Below are positions 52,529 through 61,327 of a stretch of DNA of 64,000 bases, one piece after another. Each line of letters begins with the position of its first letter. The first letter of the stretch is position 1. Made by a program: the position numbers and the translations under genes. Origin of the DNA: Candidatus Desulfopertinax cowenii (GTDB taxonomy: Bacteria; Bacillota; Desulfotomaculia; Desulfotomaculales; Desulforudaceae); NCBI GenBank assembly GCA_001899445.1, contig MPOA01000006.1, positions 620,001 through 684,000 of the forward strand, written 5' to 3'. A model generated the notes under the pieces. The model made no database searches, had not been told where the DNA came from, and saw only the letters and a program-made list of their open reading frames with translations.

Positions 52529-52561
52529 TTTGCCAGAACCATGCTAACCTTTGCCAGAACC
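52529..52561. repeat. 12-bp direct repeats in the dsrA upstream region (candidate operator)
   Basis: TTTGCCAGAACC occurs exactly at 52529-52540 and 52550-52561, a spacing of 21 bases or two helical turns, 94-126 bases before the dsrA ATG. Such same-face repeats suit a dimeric regulator. A weak -35/-10 pair (TTAGCA, 16 bases, TACTGT on the minus strand) overlaps them. Confidence 0.6.
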
Positions 52562-52706
52562 CCGCCTTTTTGCCCGGAGGCGATGAAATAGCGCATTCAA
52601 GCCAGATGGTATGGCGGCGCGGGCCGGGATTCAGGCCAAAAGACATGGAAAACCAACCCAGCTCCCCCAATGCGGAGCCAATCCGGTGCTGGGGGACAGC
52701 AAAGGC

Positions 52707-52735
52707 TGGATAACGAATCGCAAACGGGCCAGCAA
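52707..52735 (-). promoter_or_regulatory. Candidate dsrA promoter; description of the 506-base murA-dsrA gap
   Basis: TTGCTG (complement of 52730-52735), 17-base spacer, TATCCA (complement of 52707-52712). It would give a leader of about 265 bases that includes a stem-loop near 52660-52695 and the 12-bp repeats. The part next to murA (52736-52941) has no clear terminator and no gene. Confidence 0.5.
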
Positions 52736-52941
52736 AACTGTATACAAGACACGCCTATGATCGTCTGCAGAAAGACTTCGTGGTGTTTTCGATTATTCCT
52801 GCTTGAAAGGGGAATTTTTTTGCCGGTCCAATATTTCACAGGTGGTAGGGTTCGCCCCGGCCGATCTTAAGCGCCGATGACGAAGGTGAAGTGATTGGTA
52901 ACGCTCCCTCAGTTTTCCCGCGGCCAGGATCTCGATCCGGG

Positions 52942-54198
52942 TCACTTGCGCTCCACGTCGGCGCCCAGGCTGTTCAGCCGGGCTTCAAAGTCCCGGTAGC
53001 CGCGGGCGACGAAATGGGCGTTGTGGACCTCGGTGACGCCTTCGGCCATAAGCCCGGCGATCACCAACGCCGCACCGGCGCGCAAATCGGTGGCCCTGAC
53101 CGAGGCCCCCTGCAACCGGGGAACCCCCTCGATGATGGCCACCCGTCCCTCCACTTCGATCTGGGCGCCCATTCGCCGCAGTTCCTGGGCCACCTGGAAA
53201 CGGTTTTCAAAGATGTTTTCCACGATGATGCTGGTCCCCGGAACGGTGGACAGGAGGGTCATCATTTGGGACTGCAGGTCGGTGGCGAAACCCGGATAGG
53301 GCATGGTCTTGATGTTGATCGGCAACAGGGGCGCAGGCGTCGACACTCGGATAGAGTCTTCCCGCTCCTCCACCCGCACGTTGGCCTCCCGCAGCTTAGC
53401 GCTGAGCGGCTCCAGATGGGGCGGGATCACTCTTTCCAGGGTCACGTCCCCGCCGGTAGCCGCGGCCGCCACCATGAACGTTCCGGCCTCGATGCGGTCC
53501 GGGATGACGCTGTAGCGCACGGGATTCCCTAGCGCCGGCACCCCGTTAACCCTGATGATATCGGTTCCGGCCCCGCGGATCTTGGCGCCCATGGCGTTCA
53601 GGAAATTGGCCAGGTCGACCACCTCCGGCTCCTTGGCCACGTTTTCCAGGACGGTCTGGCCTTCGGCCAGCACGGCGGCCATCATCAGGTTCTCCGTCGC
53701 CCCTACGCTGGGAAAGTCCAGGTAGACCTTGGCACCCTGCAGCCGTCCGGGAACCCGGCCCTCGATGTAGCCGCTCCGGATGTCCAGGTCCGCGCCCAGG
53801 CTGTTTAAGCCTTTAAAGTGCAGGTCCATCGGGCGGCTGCCGATATTGCACCCCCCGGGCAGGGACACCCGGACCCGGCGCTTGCGGGCCATCAGCGGTC
53901 CCAGCAGCAGGTTGGAGGCCCGCAGCTTTTTTGCCAACTCGTGGGGAGTCTCCCCGGATACTCGCGCCGCGCCGGTGATGTGGAGCGTGTCCTCGTCGAG
54001 CCAGTATGCCCGCAGGCCCAAGCACGAGATGATCTCCAGCATCACCCGGATATCGCTGATGTTGGGGACGTTTTCGAGGATGACCTCGCTTTCGGTGAGG
54101 ATGCAGGCGCAGAGAATGGCCAGGGTGGAGTTCTTCGCCCCGCTCGCCCTGATCCGGCCCACCAGCGGCCGGCCTCCGCGCACTACCAGCTTGTTCAA
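52942..54198 (-). CDS. murA: UDP-N-acetylglucosamine 1-carboxyvinyltransferase
   Basis: First committed step of peptidoglycan synthesis (enolpyruvyl transfer from PEP); target of fosfomycin. From the TTG at 54196-54198 it has 418 residues, the normal size, opening MNKLVVRGGRPLVGRIRASGAKN with the catalytic Lys in GAKNSTLAIL. The active-site Cys is in PGGCNIGSRPMDLH near residue 117, so fosfomycin sensitivity is expected. The upstream frame reaches into the next gene but lacks family character. GGGGAG precedes the TTG. Confidence 0.95.
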   Translation of the reverse strand: MNKLVVRGGRPLVGRIRASGAKNSTLAILCACILTESEVILENVPNISDIRVMLEIISCLGLRAYWLDEDTLHITGAARVSGETPHELAKKLRASNLLLGPLMARKRRVRVSLPGGCNIGSRPMDLHFKGLNSLGADLDIRSGYIEGRVPGRLQGAKVYLDFPSVGATENLMMAAVLAEGQTVLENVAKEPEVVDLANFLNAMGAKIRGAGTDIIRVNGVPALGNPVRYSVIPDRIEAGTFMVAAAATGGDVTLERVIPPHLEPLSAKLREANVRVEEREDSIRVSTPAPLLPINIKTMPYPGFATDLQSQMMTLLSTVPGTSIIVENIFENRFQVAQELRRMGAQIEVEGRVAIIEGVPRLQGASVRATDLRAGAALVIAGLMAEGVTEVHNAHFVARGYRDFEARLNSLGADVERK

Positions 54199-54254
54199 GG
54201 CCTGCTCGTCTCCCCGCTGTTCAGTTGCTAGTTTAATATGCGCCCGGGCCCCGG

Positions 54255-55121
54255 TTATTCCTGCATGTGCGCCACCCAACGTTTCCACTCTCCGTCCAAA
54301 GTATTCAGGTCAAGGTCCAGCACCTGTTCCAACGCCTCTTCCAGGCTCGCTCCCCGGCCGAAAGCATCCAGTACCCGGATCACCGCGGGCCAACCATAGC
54401 TTTCCACCAGGAAGGTCATAATGCTGAAACTCTGGTGATAGGCCAGGTTTTGATCCTCCAGGGAATCAAAATCCGCCAACTCGGCAAAGGTATAAGCGTT
54501 TTCCAGCGGGAAGAAACGCGCCTCCCCGAAATGGAAACCGGTCAGTAGGTATTCCTGATACTGGGCAACCCCCTCGTTAAACCAGCGGGGGCAGTTGCCC
54601 CGGGTCAGGTAATCCACAAACAGGTGGACGATCTCGTGGGCCATGGGGCCTAGATCCACGAAAGCCTGGTAGTAATCTTGCTCTTCCTCTTCGGGATCGA
54701 TCCAGACGTCCGGAGACAACACCCGGATACTCCCCGCCCAGTACACGCCCACGGTGTTGGCGTCCGCCGGCCAGCCGAAACTGCGGTTCAAGCCCTCCCG
54801 GTCGGTGTACAGCAACACGGGTATTGGGCCCGGGATTTCAAAACCGAAGTTTTCGGCCAACGCCGGGTAGAAACCTTCGGCCGCATCCAGGATCATCCGG
54901 GCCTCGAGCTGTTTCCCGTCCTGGTGGAAAACAACAAACCGCTCCCCGTCCAGGGCGTTCATCGCCCGGGAATGGTACCAGGCCAAACCGCGCTTATTGA
55001 TTTCCCGGATCAGGGAATTAATATATAAAGTAGCAGCAGTGGGTAGTTTTGTAAACAGTATCGAACTGACTAGCACGACCACAACCGTTAGCTTGACTAA
55101 AAAGTGGATTCTTAGGGACAT
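54255..55121 (-). CDS. Membrane-anchored MA-type metallopeptidase
   Basis: A 288-residue protein with one N-terminal membrane helix (about 8-26) and an extracytoplasmic gluzincin domain: His162-Glu163 and His166 (AHEIVHLF), with the third ligand Glu183 in FNEGVAQYQE. This is the Peptidase_MA pattern (HExxH...E). Substrate unknown. ATG at 55119-55121 has AGGAG upstream. It lies between a TPR protein and murA. Confidence 0.85.
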   Translation of the reverse strand: MSLRIHFLVKLTVVVVLVSSILFTKLPTAATLYINSLIREINKRGLAWYHSRAMNALDGERFVVFHQDGKQLEARMILDAAEGFYPALAENFGFEIPGPIPVLLYTDREGLNRSFGWPADANTVGVYWAGSIRVLSPDVWIDPEEEEQDYYQAFVDLGPMAHEIVHLFVDYLTRGNCPRWFNEGVAQYQEYLLTGFHFGEARFFPLENAYTFAELADFDSLEDQNLAYHQSFSIMTFLVESYGWPAVIRVLDAFGRGASLEEALEQVLDLDLNTLDGEWKRWVAHMQE

Positions 55122-55281
55122 GCCTATAACTCCTCTCCTTGCCGGAGCCGTCCCTGCAACTGGCAACAAATCACAGTAGGGTGAAGGGCTCAAGACCCCA
55201 CCGCAAATTATAACCCTGTTTGTCAACCGGGGCCAAGAGGTATTTTGTGCAAAAGAAAACCGGCCACGCCACCGTGACCGG

Positions 55282-55863
55282 TCAGTTTTTCTCCCACTCC
55301 GCAATCAGTGCCCGGGCGTGCTCGGCATTGGGACCCGAGTCCGCCAGGGAAAGGAACCGCTCCAGGGCTCGTACCGCCCCCGGATAGTCTTCCTTGCCAA
55401 ACCCCAGGGTGATTCCGTACAGGTACAACCCCAGCTGGTGGTTCGGGTTGGCCTGCAGGAGAGCCTCCAACTGCTCGACCGCCCGGTCGTAGTCCTCCAG
55501 CACGAAATACATCTCGGCCAAGTCGATCCGCGCCCGCTGGTTGGACGCGTCCAGGGCCAGCACTTCCTCAAATAGGACAATGGCCTGTTCGTAATCCATC
55601 ATCCGCTTATAGTGGACAGCCAACTCCACCCGGCTGGCAATGTCCCCCGGGTCGGCCTCGACCCGCCGCTCCAACTCCTTCAACTGGCTGGCGAGTTGGT
55701 CCTGCCGGGAAACCGAATCGGGACCCTCTGCCTGCTCTTCCAGATCGCCGCCCATGCCCCATAGCCCCGCCACCGACGGGCCCACGAGACCAAAGGCAAT
55801 GACCAGGATCAGGGCCCAGAAACCGACCTTCTGCCAGGTTTTCCGCGGTCGGCGCATGGCCAT
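55282..55863 (-). CDS. Membrane-anchored TPR protein
   Basis: A protein of about 193 residues: basic N-terminus, one membrane helix (about 14-32), a linker, and three TPR units in the C-terminal part (about 75-180; VELAVHYKRMMDYEQAI, IDLAEMYFVLEDYDRAV). Probably faces the outside. Start choice (ATG 55863, ATG 55857 or TTG 55872) is uncertain because the ribosome site is weak. Neighbours are a cell-wall peptidase upstream and a metallopeptidase downstream, suggesting envelope function. Confidence 0.8.
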   Translation of the reverse strand: MAMRRPRKTWQKVGFWALILVIAFGLVGPSVAGLWGMGGDLEEQAEGPDSVSRQDQLASQLKELERRVEADPGDIASRVELAVHYKRMMDYEQAIVLFEEVLALDASNQRARIDLAEMYFVLEDYDRAVEQLEALLQANPNHQLGLYLYGITLGFGKEDYPGAVRALERFLSLADSGPNAEHARALIAEWEKN

Positions 55864-55955
55864 CACCCACAATCTAAAATCCAGGATCCGTACACTTTAA
55901 GATTATAGCATCTCGAAGCGCTATTTTCAAAACGGGCCGAGTAGATGCGATTCTC

Positions 55956-57317
55956 TTACAAATAATTCATTGGATTCCGCGGCCGCCCGTTGATGATCAC
56001 CTCGAAGTGCAGGTGCGGACCGTAAGAAAAACCGGTACTGCCCACGGCCCCGATCTGTTGCCCGCGCTGGACCTCCTGCCCCACCGAAACCACGCTGCGC
56101 GAAAGGTGCGCGTACCTGGTGACCACCCCGTTACCATGACTGAGGTCGATACAGATGCCGTAGCCGCCGGCCCAGCCGGCCCGCACCACGCGGCCGCCCT
56201 CGGCCGCCACCACCACCCGGCCGTGCGGCGCGGCAATATCAACACCGGTGTGCATGCGGCTGCCGCGCATTCCGAAACCGGAAGTTATCCGGCCCCAGGT
56301 GGGCCAAGCCAACTGCGCGCTCCCGCCGCGGGAGGCCAGCACAATCTTGGAACCCCTCACCTCCACCCGCGTCACAGGCGCCTTGATTTCCCGCGCTTCC
56401 AAGCGTTTACGCTCCACCAGCCGACCGTTCTGACGGGTCACCAGGTAGGTGACCTCCTCCTGGCCGGGCGCACCCGGCTCCAGGACCTTTCGCTGGCCGG
56501 CCGGCAGGTTGGGATCCCGCCGCACCCTGGTCTGGTAAGGGATCTCCCGGGTTTCAACCACCCGGGCGGTGGTGACCACTGTAAGGAGCGGCTTTTCCCG
56601 CGCAATGACCAACTGTTCACCGATCTGCAGCACGGAATTCTCTTTGATCCCGGGGTTCGACGCCAAAAGCCTTTCCACGGTCAAACCGTACTTCCGGGCC
56701 ACGTCCCAAAGGGTATCACCTTCGCTGACCGTATACTCCTGCACGTTTTCGATTTCTTCCCGCGCCAGCCGCACAGCCTGTTCCAGGTCCACAATTTCGT
56801 CACAGCGCACCTTCACCCCAACCAGCGCGACCTCTTCCAGAAACTCGGCCTCGGCCCCCTCCTCAACGGTGTAGGATTTTTTGACCCGGGCCAGAAACTC
56901 GCGGGCGGTCGGGTAGTCGGCGAAAACAAAATGTTTTTCCCCGTCAATAAACAAGGCTACGGCGTCCTGGGCGAATCCCAGGGCCTCGGCCAACCGGTCC
57001 TCCAGTTCGCGAACGCCGACCAGGGGAATTTCGCTGTCGCCGTGTACCCGGACCACCTTGACCCGCGCCCAGGCCACGGTTTGACCCTGAATTTCGCCGT
57101 ACCGGTCCTGTAAACCGACCAGGGCCTGATCCACGTCCCGATAATCAAAAACCCGGGCCACCGGTTCACCATCGACCGATACCGCCCAGGTTCCGTTTTT
57201 TGCCCCCAGGGCACTATTCACAAATACGGCAACACACAGCAGGAAAACCACAATACCGAGAGGATTGGGGCGTCTAACCCGAAAGGCTTTCCCGCGCTGC
57301 TGTACCCGGTACAACAA
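55956..57317 (-). CDS. Exported LysM-G5-M23 cell wall endopeptidase
   Basis: A 453-residue exported protein: signal or anchor helix (about 17-38), an N-terminal region of about 160 residues, a LysM domain (about 195-240, EYTVSEGDTLWDVARKYG in part), a G5 domain (about 245-325) and a C-terminal M23 peptidase domain (about 340-450) with MHTGVDIAAPHG and GPHLHFEVIING holding the zinc ligands. The order LysM-G5-M23 is widespread in spore-forming Clostridia. Start TTG at 57315-57317, seven bases after GGAGG. Confidence 0.92.
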   Translation of the reverse strand: MLYRVQQRGKAFRVRRPNPLGIVVFLLCVAVFVNSALGAKNGTWAVSVDGEPVARVFDYRDVDQALVGLQDRYGEIQGQTVAWARVKVVRVHGDSEIPLVGVRELEDRLAEALGFAQDAVALFIDGEKHFVFADYPTAREFLARVKKSYTVEEGAEAEFLEEVALVGVKVRCDEIVDLEQAVRLAREEIENVQEYTVSEGDTLWDVARKYGLTVERLLASNPGIKENSVLQIGEQLVIAREKPLLTVVTTARVVETREIPYQTRVRRDPNLPAGQRKVLEPGAPGQEEVTYLVTRQNGRLVERKRLEAREIKAPVTRVEVRGSKIVLASRGGSAQLAWPTWGRITSGFGMRGSRMHTGVDIAAPHGRVVVAAEGGRVVRAGWAGGYGICIDLSHGNGVVTRYAHLSRSVVSVGQEVQRGQQIGAVGSTGFSYGPHLHFEVIINGRPRNPMNYL

Positions 57318-57435
57318 TCCCCCTCCTCCCCGGACCAAAATATCACAGAGCTAAAGGGAATTGTAGCACGGATCGTCCCGGCGCGTCCAGGAAGATATTC
57401 CCATTAGCTCGCCCAATTTATTCCGGTAAAGCCCG

Positions 57436-58788
57436 CTAGCTGTTCATCCTGTTCACGGCTTGTACATATAGGGCCGCTTGCAGCCGGGAACGCATGGTTG
57501 CACAGCCCAAGCGGCTCGGCCTGAGCAGCGAGCCGCTTTCCAGAACGGCGTGGGCGTGGCAGCCCCCGCTGCAAAGGAATTTCGCCCAGCAGTCCGTACA
57601 GCCCTCCTTGGAATAGACGTGGGCGTGCCGGAAACTCTCGACCAGGTCGGAACGGAGCTCCCCCGCAAAAACGCTGCCCAGCACGAACTCCCGCCGGCCG
57701 ATGAACTGGTGACAGGGGTACAGGTCTCCCCCGGCATCCACGGCCAGATACGCATGTCCCGCCCCACAGCCCGACAGGCGCTTGGGCAGGCAGGATCCTT
57801 CGTCCAGGTCAAGCTCGAAATGGAAAAACCGGACCGCAGCGTTTTCCCGGACTAACTCCAAATATATGTCGGCCAGCCGCTCGTATTCGCGGTGCACTCG
57901 GGGCAGATCCTCCTCGCGGAGGGCATAATCGGCGTCCGGCAAGGCCACGACCGGTTCCAGGGAAATGTTGGTAAATCCCAGACCGACCAGGTAACGAAAG
58001 TCGTCGGCAAAATCCAGATTGTGCCGGGTAAAGGTCCCCCGGAGGTAGTAATAGCCCCGCGGCCCGTCCCAGGCCTCCCAGTCGGACACAAACTGCCTGA
58101 TCCGCGGGAGAACCGTCCGGTAGGACCCCCGGCCACCCGCGGTACAGCGCAGCCGGTCGTGGACTTCGGGCCGGCCGTCCAGGCTCAACACCACATTAAC
58201 GCGGTTCGCCAACAGAAACCGCCGCACCTCCGGCGTGAGCAGCAGCCCGTTGGTGGTGACCGTAAACCCTACTTCTTTGCCCGCGGCCGCCGCCCGCGTC
58301 CGGGCGTAAGCCACCGTTTCCGCGATCACCGGAAAATTAAGTAGCGGCTCCCCGCCGAAAAAATCAATCTCCACGTGCCGCCGCCCGCCGGAACGGGTCA
58401 CGAGAAAGTCCACGGCCCGCCGGGCCACCTCGGGGGTCATCAGCTGTTCGCCCGTTTCCGGCGCTCCCGCAAAACAATAGCGGCAAGCCAGGTTGCAGTG
58501 GTGGGCCACGTTCAGGCAGAGCGCCTTGACCTGCGGCGGTGGGGGCTCGTAACCCGCATGCGGATCGGGGGCGAAAAGCAGTTCTTGCGCGCGCAGTTCT
58601 TCAATTTCTGCGAGCGCCGCGGCGATTTCCGCCGCGGGATAACGCGCGCCGAGCGCCCGGACCGCTTCCCCGGACTCGGTGAACCCGCCGCACAGAAGCG
58701 CCCACACCAGCTCGTCAACCTCGTGGAGCATCTGGCTGTGGGCGTCCAGAACCAGCCGCGTTCCGCGTACCGAAAAACAATGAATCAC
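57436..58788 (-). CDS. scfB: SCIFF-peptide radical SAM maturase (thioether-forming)
   Basis: A 450-residue radical SAM/SPASM enzyme. N-terminal 85 residues form a peptide-recognition region; the SAM cluster motif is CNLACRYC (Cys98, Cys102, Cys105); FFGGEPLLNF follows near residue 144. SPASM cysteines lie in SGCGAGHAYLAVD, LYPCHQFIG and CTDCWAKFLCSGGCHAH (about 343-410). Enzymes of this group install gamma-thioether links in the SCIFF peptide, whose gene stands 55 bases upstream. Direct pairing is supported by both motifs and position. Confidence 0.94.
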   Translation of the reverse strand: MIHCFSVRGTRLVLDAHSQMLHEVDELVWALLCGGFTESGEAVRALGARYPAAEIAAALAEIEELRAQELLFAPDPHAGYEPPPPQVKALCLNVAHHCNLACRYCFAGAPETGEQLMTPEVARRAVDFLVTRSGGRRHVEIDFFGGEPLLNFPVIAETVAYARTRAAAAGKEVGFTVTTNGLLLTPEVRRFLLANRVNVVLSLDGRPEVHDRLRCTAGGRGSYRTVLPRIRQFVSDWEAWDGPRGYYYLRGTFTRHNLDFADDFRYLVGLGFTNISLEPVVALPDADYALREEDLPRVHREYERLADIYLELVRENAAVRFFHFELDLDEGSCLPKRLSGCGAGHAYLAVDAGGDLYPCHQFIGRREFVLGSVFAGELRSDLVESFRHAHVYSKEGCTDCWAKFLCSGGCHAHAVLESGSLLRPSRLGCATMRSRLQAALYVQAVNRMNS

Positions 58789-58843
58789 TACCGAATCTCC
58801 ACCAAACTTCCAGAGTAGCCATCAGGCCCGCCCGAGGCCGCGC

Positions 58844-58993
58844 CTAGTTTTTCTTCTCCTTCAGGCAGACCTGGTTGCCCACGGTGCAGGACGTCTTACA
58901 AGCCGATTGGCAGGACGTCTGGCACTCCCCGCAGGCTACTTCCTTGCGCCGCGTTAACCCGCGTTTGTTGATCGTCCGGATGTGTTTACCCAA
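58844..58993 (-). CDS. scfA: SCIFF ranthipeptide precursor (six cysteines in forty-five residues)
   Basis: A 49-residue peptide starting at TTG 58991-58993, with GGAGGG 8-12 bases upstream. It opens LGKHIRTINKRGL and contains six cysteines in the core CGECQTSCQSACKTSC plus TVGNQVC, the hallmark of the SCIFF family conserved in Clostridia. The maturase scfB follows at once. SCIFF products are among the most widespread RiPPs of Clostridia; roles in quorum sensing have been proposed. The gene is shorter than 60 codons and has a rare start, so it is easily missed. Confidence 0.95.
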   Translation of the reverse strand: MGKHIRTINKRGLTRRKEVACGECQTSCQSACKTSCTVGNQVCLKEKKN

Positions 58994-59031
58994 GCTTGCG
59001 CCTCCCTCCAGCAGTGTTTTCCAACAACCAA

Positions 59032-59664
59032 CTAGCTCACCGAAACCACTTTGAAGCCGAGGCTTTCGATCTCGGACACCAGCGGCTTGGCGTCACCCAG
59101 GCTCAACCGGAACACGAGGTGGGACCGCTCCTCATCCCGCCGTACGCAGACAACGCTGATGATGTTTATGTCCCGCTCCTTGAAAAACCGGGTGATCTCG
59201 GCCAGCACGCCGATCCGGTCCTTGGTGTCGATGACCAGCCTCGTGCCCGCCTTGCCCAACCCGAACAGCTTGGCCAGGGCCTCTATCATGTCCGTCTGGG
59301 TGACAATCCCCACCAGTTTGCCGCGGTCCACGACCAGCAGGCTGCCGATCTTGTGTTCACGCATGATCTTGGCCGCCTCCTCGAGCGGCATCTCCGGGGG
59401 GGCGGAAATCGGATCCTTGACCAGCGCCTCGCGCACGGTAACCTTGGCCAAAACGTAGTTCAACTCGTGCATGGAAAGCGTCGTGGCCGGGGACGGCGAT
59501 ACCTGCAAAAGGCCGCGCTCGGTCACCAGACCTACCAGTTTGGAATCCTGGACCACCGGCAGATGGCGCACCTTGCGCCTGGTCATGATCTCCAGGGCCT
59601 GTAAAATGGGGGTATCTGGGGTGATGGTGATTGGATTGCCTGTCATGCAGTCCCTTACAAACAT
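59032..59664 (-). CDS. CBS-CBS-ACT domain protein (AcuB-like)
   Basis: A 210-residue cytoplasmic sensor protein: two CBS domains (about 1-55 and 72-130) that bind adenine nucleotides and a C-terminal ACT domain (about 138-208, GTRLVIDTKDRIGVLAEIT in part). AcuB of B. subtilis has this architecture and influences acetoin use. The ATG at 59662-59664 opens MFVRDCMTGNPITI. Its stop is 38 bases from the SCIFF start, so it may be cotranscribed with scfAB. Confidence 0.9.
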   Translation of the reverse strand: MFVRDCMTGNPITITPDTPILQALEIMTRRKVRHLPVVQDSKLVGLVTERGLLQVSPSPATTLSMHELNYVLAKVTVREALVKDPISAPPEMPLEEAAKIMREHKIGSLLVVDRGKLVGIVTQTDMIEALAKLFGLGKAGTRLVIDTKDRIGVLAEITRFFKERDINIISVVCVRRDEERSHLVFRLSLGDAKPLVSEIESLGFKVVSVS

Positions 59665-59796
59665 GGCGATCGCCACCCTCAAAAGGTTTCGTTTATCATT
59701 ATATCCCGCGGGCGGCGCAAAGACAAGGACGCGGTGGCCCTTCAACAACAAAACCAGAGGTTCGCCCCTGGTTTAGCAAGCGGGTTTTGAAATTAC

Positions 59797-59871
59797 TGGA
59801 GCGGGTGACGGGGATCGAACCCGCAACCCCCAGCTTGGGAAGCTGGTGCTCTACCGTTGAGCTACACCCGC
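59797..59871 (-). tRNA. tRNA-Gly (anticodon CCC)
   Basis: A 75-base cloverleaf including encoded CCA. Acceptor GCGGGTG/CACCCGC, anticodon stem CCAGC/GCTGG around loop TTCCCAA, T-arm GCGGGTTCGATCCCCGT. Anticodon CCC reads GGG. Confidence 0.97.
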
Positions 59872-60040
59872 ATAAACTCAGCGTCATCCCACTGCCCAGA
59901 TAATTATACCACGTGCCTGCAAGCTCTTGCAAGCAGAGGTTCGGGAGGAAGGCAGTCGCCGAAAGCAAATCAAGACCGCTGCCCGGTCAAAAACGTAACC
60001 GCCGGAGGTTCCCACTTCCGGCGGCCGAGTTTTTCGAGTT

Positions 60041-60116
60041 TGGTGACCCCAGCGGGATTCGAACCCGCGTTACCGGCTTGAAAGACCGGTGTCTTAGTCC
60101 ACTTGACCATGGGGCC
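60041..60116 (-). tRNA. tRNA-Glu (anticodon TTC)
   Basis: A 76-base cloverleaf including encoded CCA. Acceptor GGCCCCA/TGGGGTC (one G-U pair), anticodon loop CTTTCAA giving TTC, T-arm GCGGGTTCGAATCCCGC. Located between tRNA-Gly and queA, transcribed away from queA. Confidence 0.97.
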
Positions 60117-60191
60117 ACGCCAATCACACACGCGTTTATCTTACTAAACCCCGGCGGGAATGTCAAGACACACAAGCACGCAAACTAAAAC

Positions 60192-60221
60192 TTACCGCTA
60201 AAATCAAATTTATGCTATACT
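60192..60221 (+). promoter_or_regulatory. queA promoter with extended -10
   Basis: TTACCG at 60192-60197, an 18-base spacer and TATACT at 60216-60221 preceded by TG one base upstream (TGCTATACT). Sits 61 bases before the queA ATG. Confidence 0.6.
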
Positions 60222-60281
60222 ACCCTACGGTGGCCGGCAAGAAGCGGGCAAAATGAAGTAACGTAAGGAGAGTTACAGCCC

Positions 60282-61322
60282 ATGGTGGATACAGTGGACA
60301 CAATGGAAACAAAGGCGTTCGAATACTCTTTGCCCCCGGAACTCATCGCCCAACATCCGGTTGAGCCGCGGGATTCTTCCCGGCTGTTGGTCCTGGAACG
60401 GGAAAAAAAAGCGGTGCGCGCGGATGTTTTCCGGAACGTCATTGACTACCTGAACCCGGGTGACGTCTTGGTGCTAAATGACACCAGGGTCATCCCCGCC
60501 AGGCTTCCAGCCCAGAGGCCCAGCGGGGGAAAGGCAGAGGTTTTCCTGCTCCAGGAACTGGGCGGCGGCCGGTGGGAGGCGCTGGTGAGGCCGGGGGCCA
60601 AGCTGCCGGTAGGTGCGGAAATCCGGTTGGGCGGCAAAATCCCGGTCAAGATCTTGGAACGGACGGCCGAAGGGGGTCGGATCATTCAGTTCCCTTCTTC
60701 CCACCTGGCTACGGTCGCCTTGCAAGAATTTGGGCAGGTGCCACTCCCGCCCTATATAAAGCAGCCGCTCTCCGATCCCGCCAGGTACCAGACGGTATAT
60801 GCGGGAAAGGACGGCTCGGTGGCCGCGCCTACCGCCGGCTTACATTTTACGCCCGCCCTGTTGGGGCAGATCGAGGCGAAGGGTGTAACAATTGTCTATC
60901 TTACGCTGCACATGGGCTTGGGTAGTTTCCGCCCCATCAAGGAAGAACGGCTGGAGCGACACCGAATCCCGGCCGAGTACTACCGGGTTCCGGCCTCAAC
61001 GGCCGAAAAAATAAATGCGGCCCGAAAAAAAGGAAAGCGGGTGGTAGCTTGCGGCACCGACGTGGTCCGGACCCTGGAGTCGGCGGCCGATAGCACGGCC
61101 CAGCTCCAGCCCGGGGAAGGAACTACCGACCTTTTTATCACTCCCGGTTACCGGTTTAAAATGGTCGATGTGCTGATCACCAACCTGCATCTTCCCCGTT
61201 CTTCACACCTGGTACTGGTTTCTGTTTTCGCGGGCCGGGAATTTGTCTTACAAGCCTACCGGTATGCGGTAAAAAAGAGGTTCCGGTTTTACACTTTCGG
61301 CGATGCCACCATCGTGCTCTGA
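60282..61322 (+). CDS. queA: S-adenosylmethionine:tRNA ribosyltransferase-isomerase
   Basis: Penultimate step of queuosine synthesis: transfers the ribosyl moiety of SAM to preQ1 in tRNA. The 346 residues have FEYSLPPELIAQHPVEPRDSSRLLV in part (LIAQHPVEPRDSSRLL), LVLNDTRVIPARL, the central AAPTAGLHFTPALL and the C-terminal TNLHLPRSSHLVLVSVFAG, all typical. ATG 60282 has GGAG upstream; an in-frame ATG at 60303 is also possible. Usually it is followed by tgt; here a mobile element and the convergent purA follow instead. Confidence 0.97.
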   Translation: MVDTVDTMETKAFEYSLPPELIAQHPVEPRDSSRLLVLEREKKAVRADVFRNVIDYLNPGDVLVLNDTRVIPARLPAQRPSGGKAEVFLLQELGGGRWEALVRPGAKLPVGAEIRLGGKIPVKILERTAEGGRIIQFPSSHLATVALQEFGQVPLPPYIKQPLSDPARYQTVYAGKDGSVAAPTAGLHFTPALLGQIEAKGVTIVYLTLHMGLGSFRPIKEERLERHRIPAEYYRVPASTAEKINAARKKGKRVVACGTDVVRTLESAADSTAQLQPGEGTTDLFITPGYRFKMVDVLITNLHLPRSSHLVLVSVFAGREFVLQAYRYAVKKRFRFYTFGDATIVL

Positions 61323-61327
61323 TTAGA

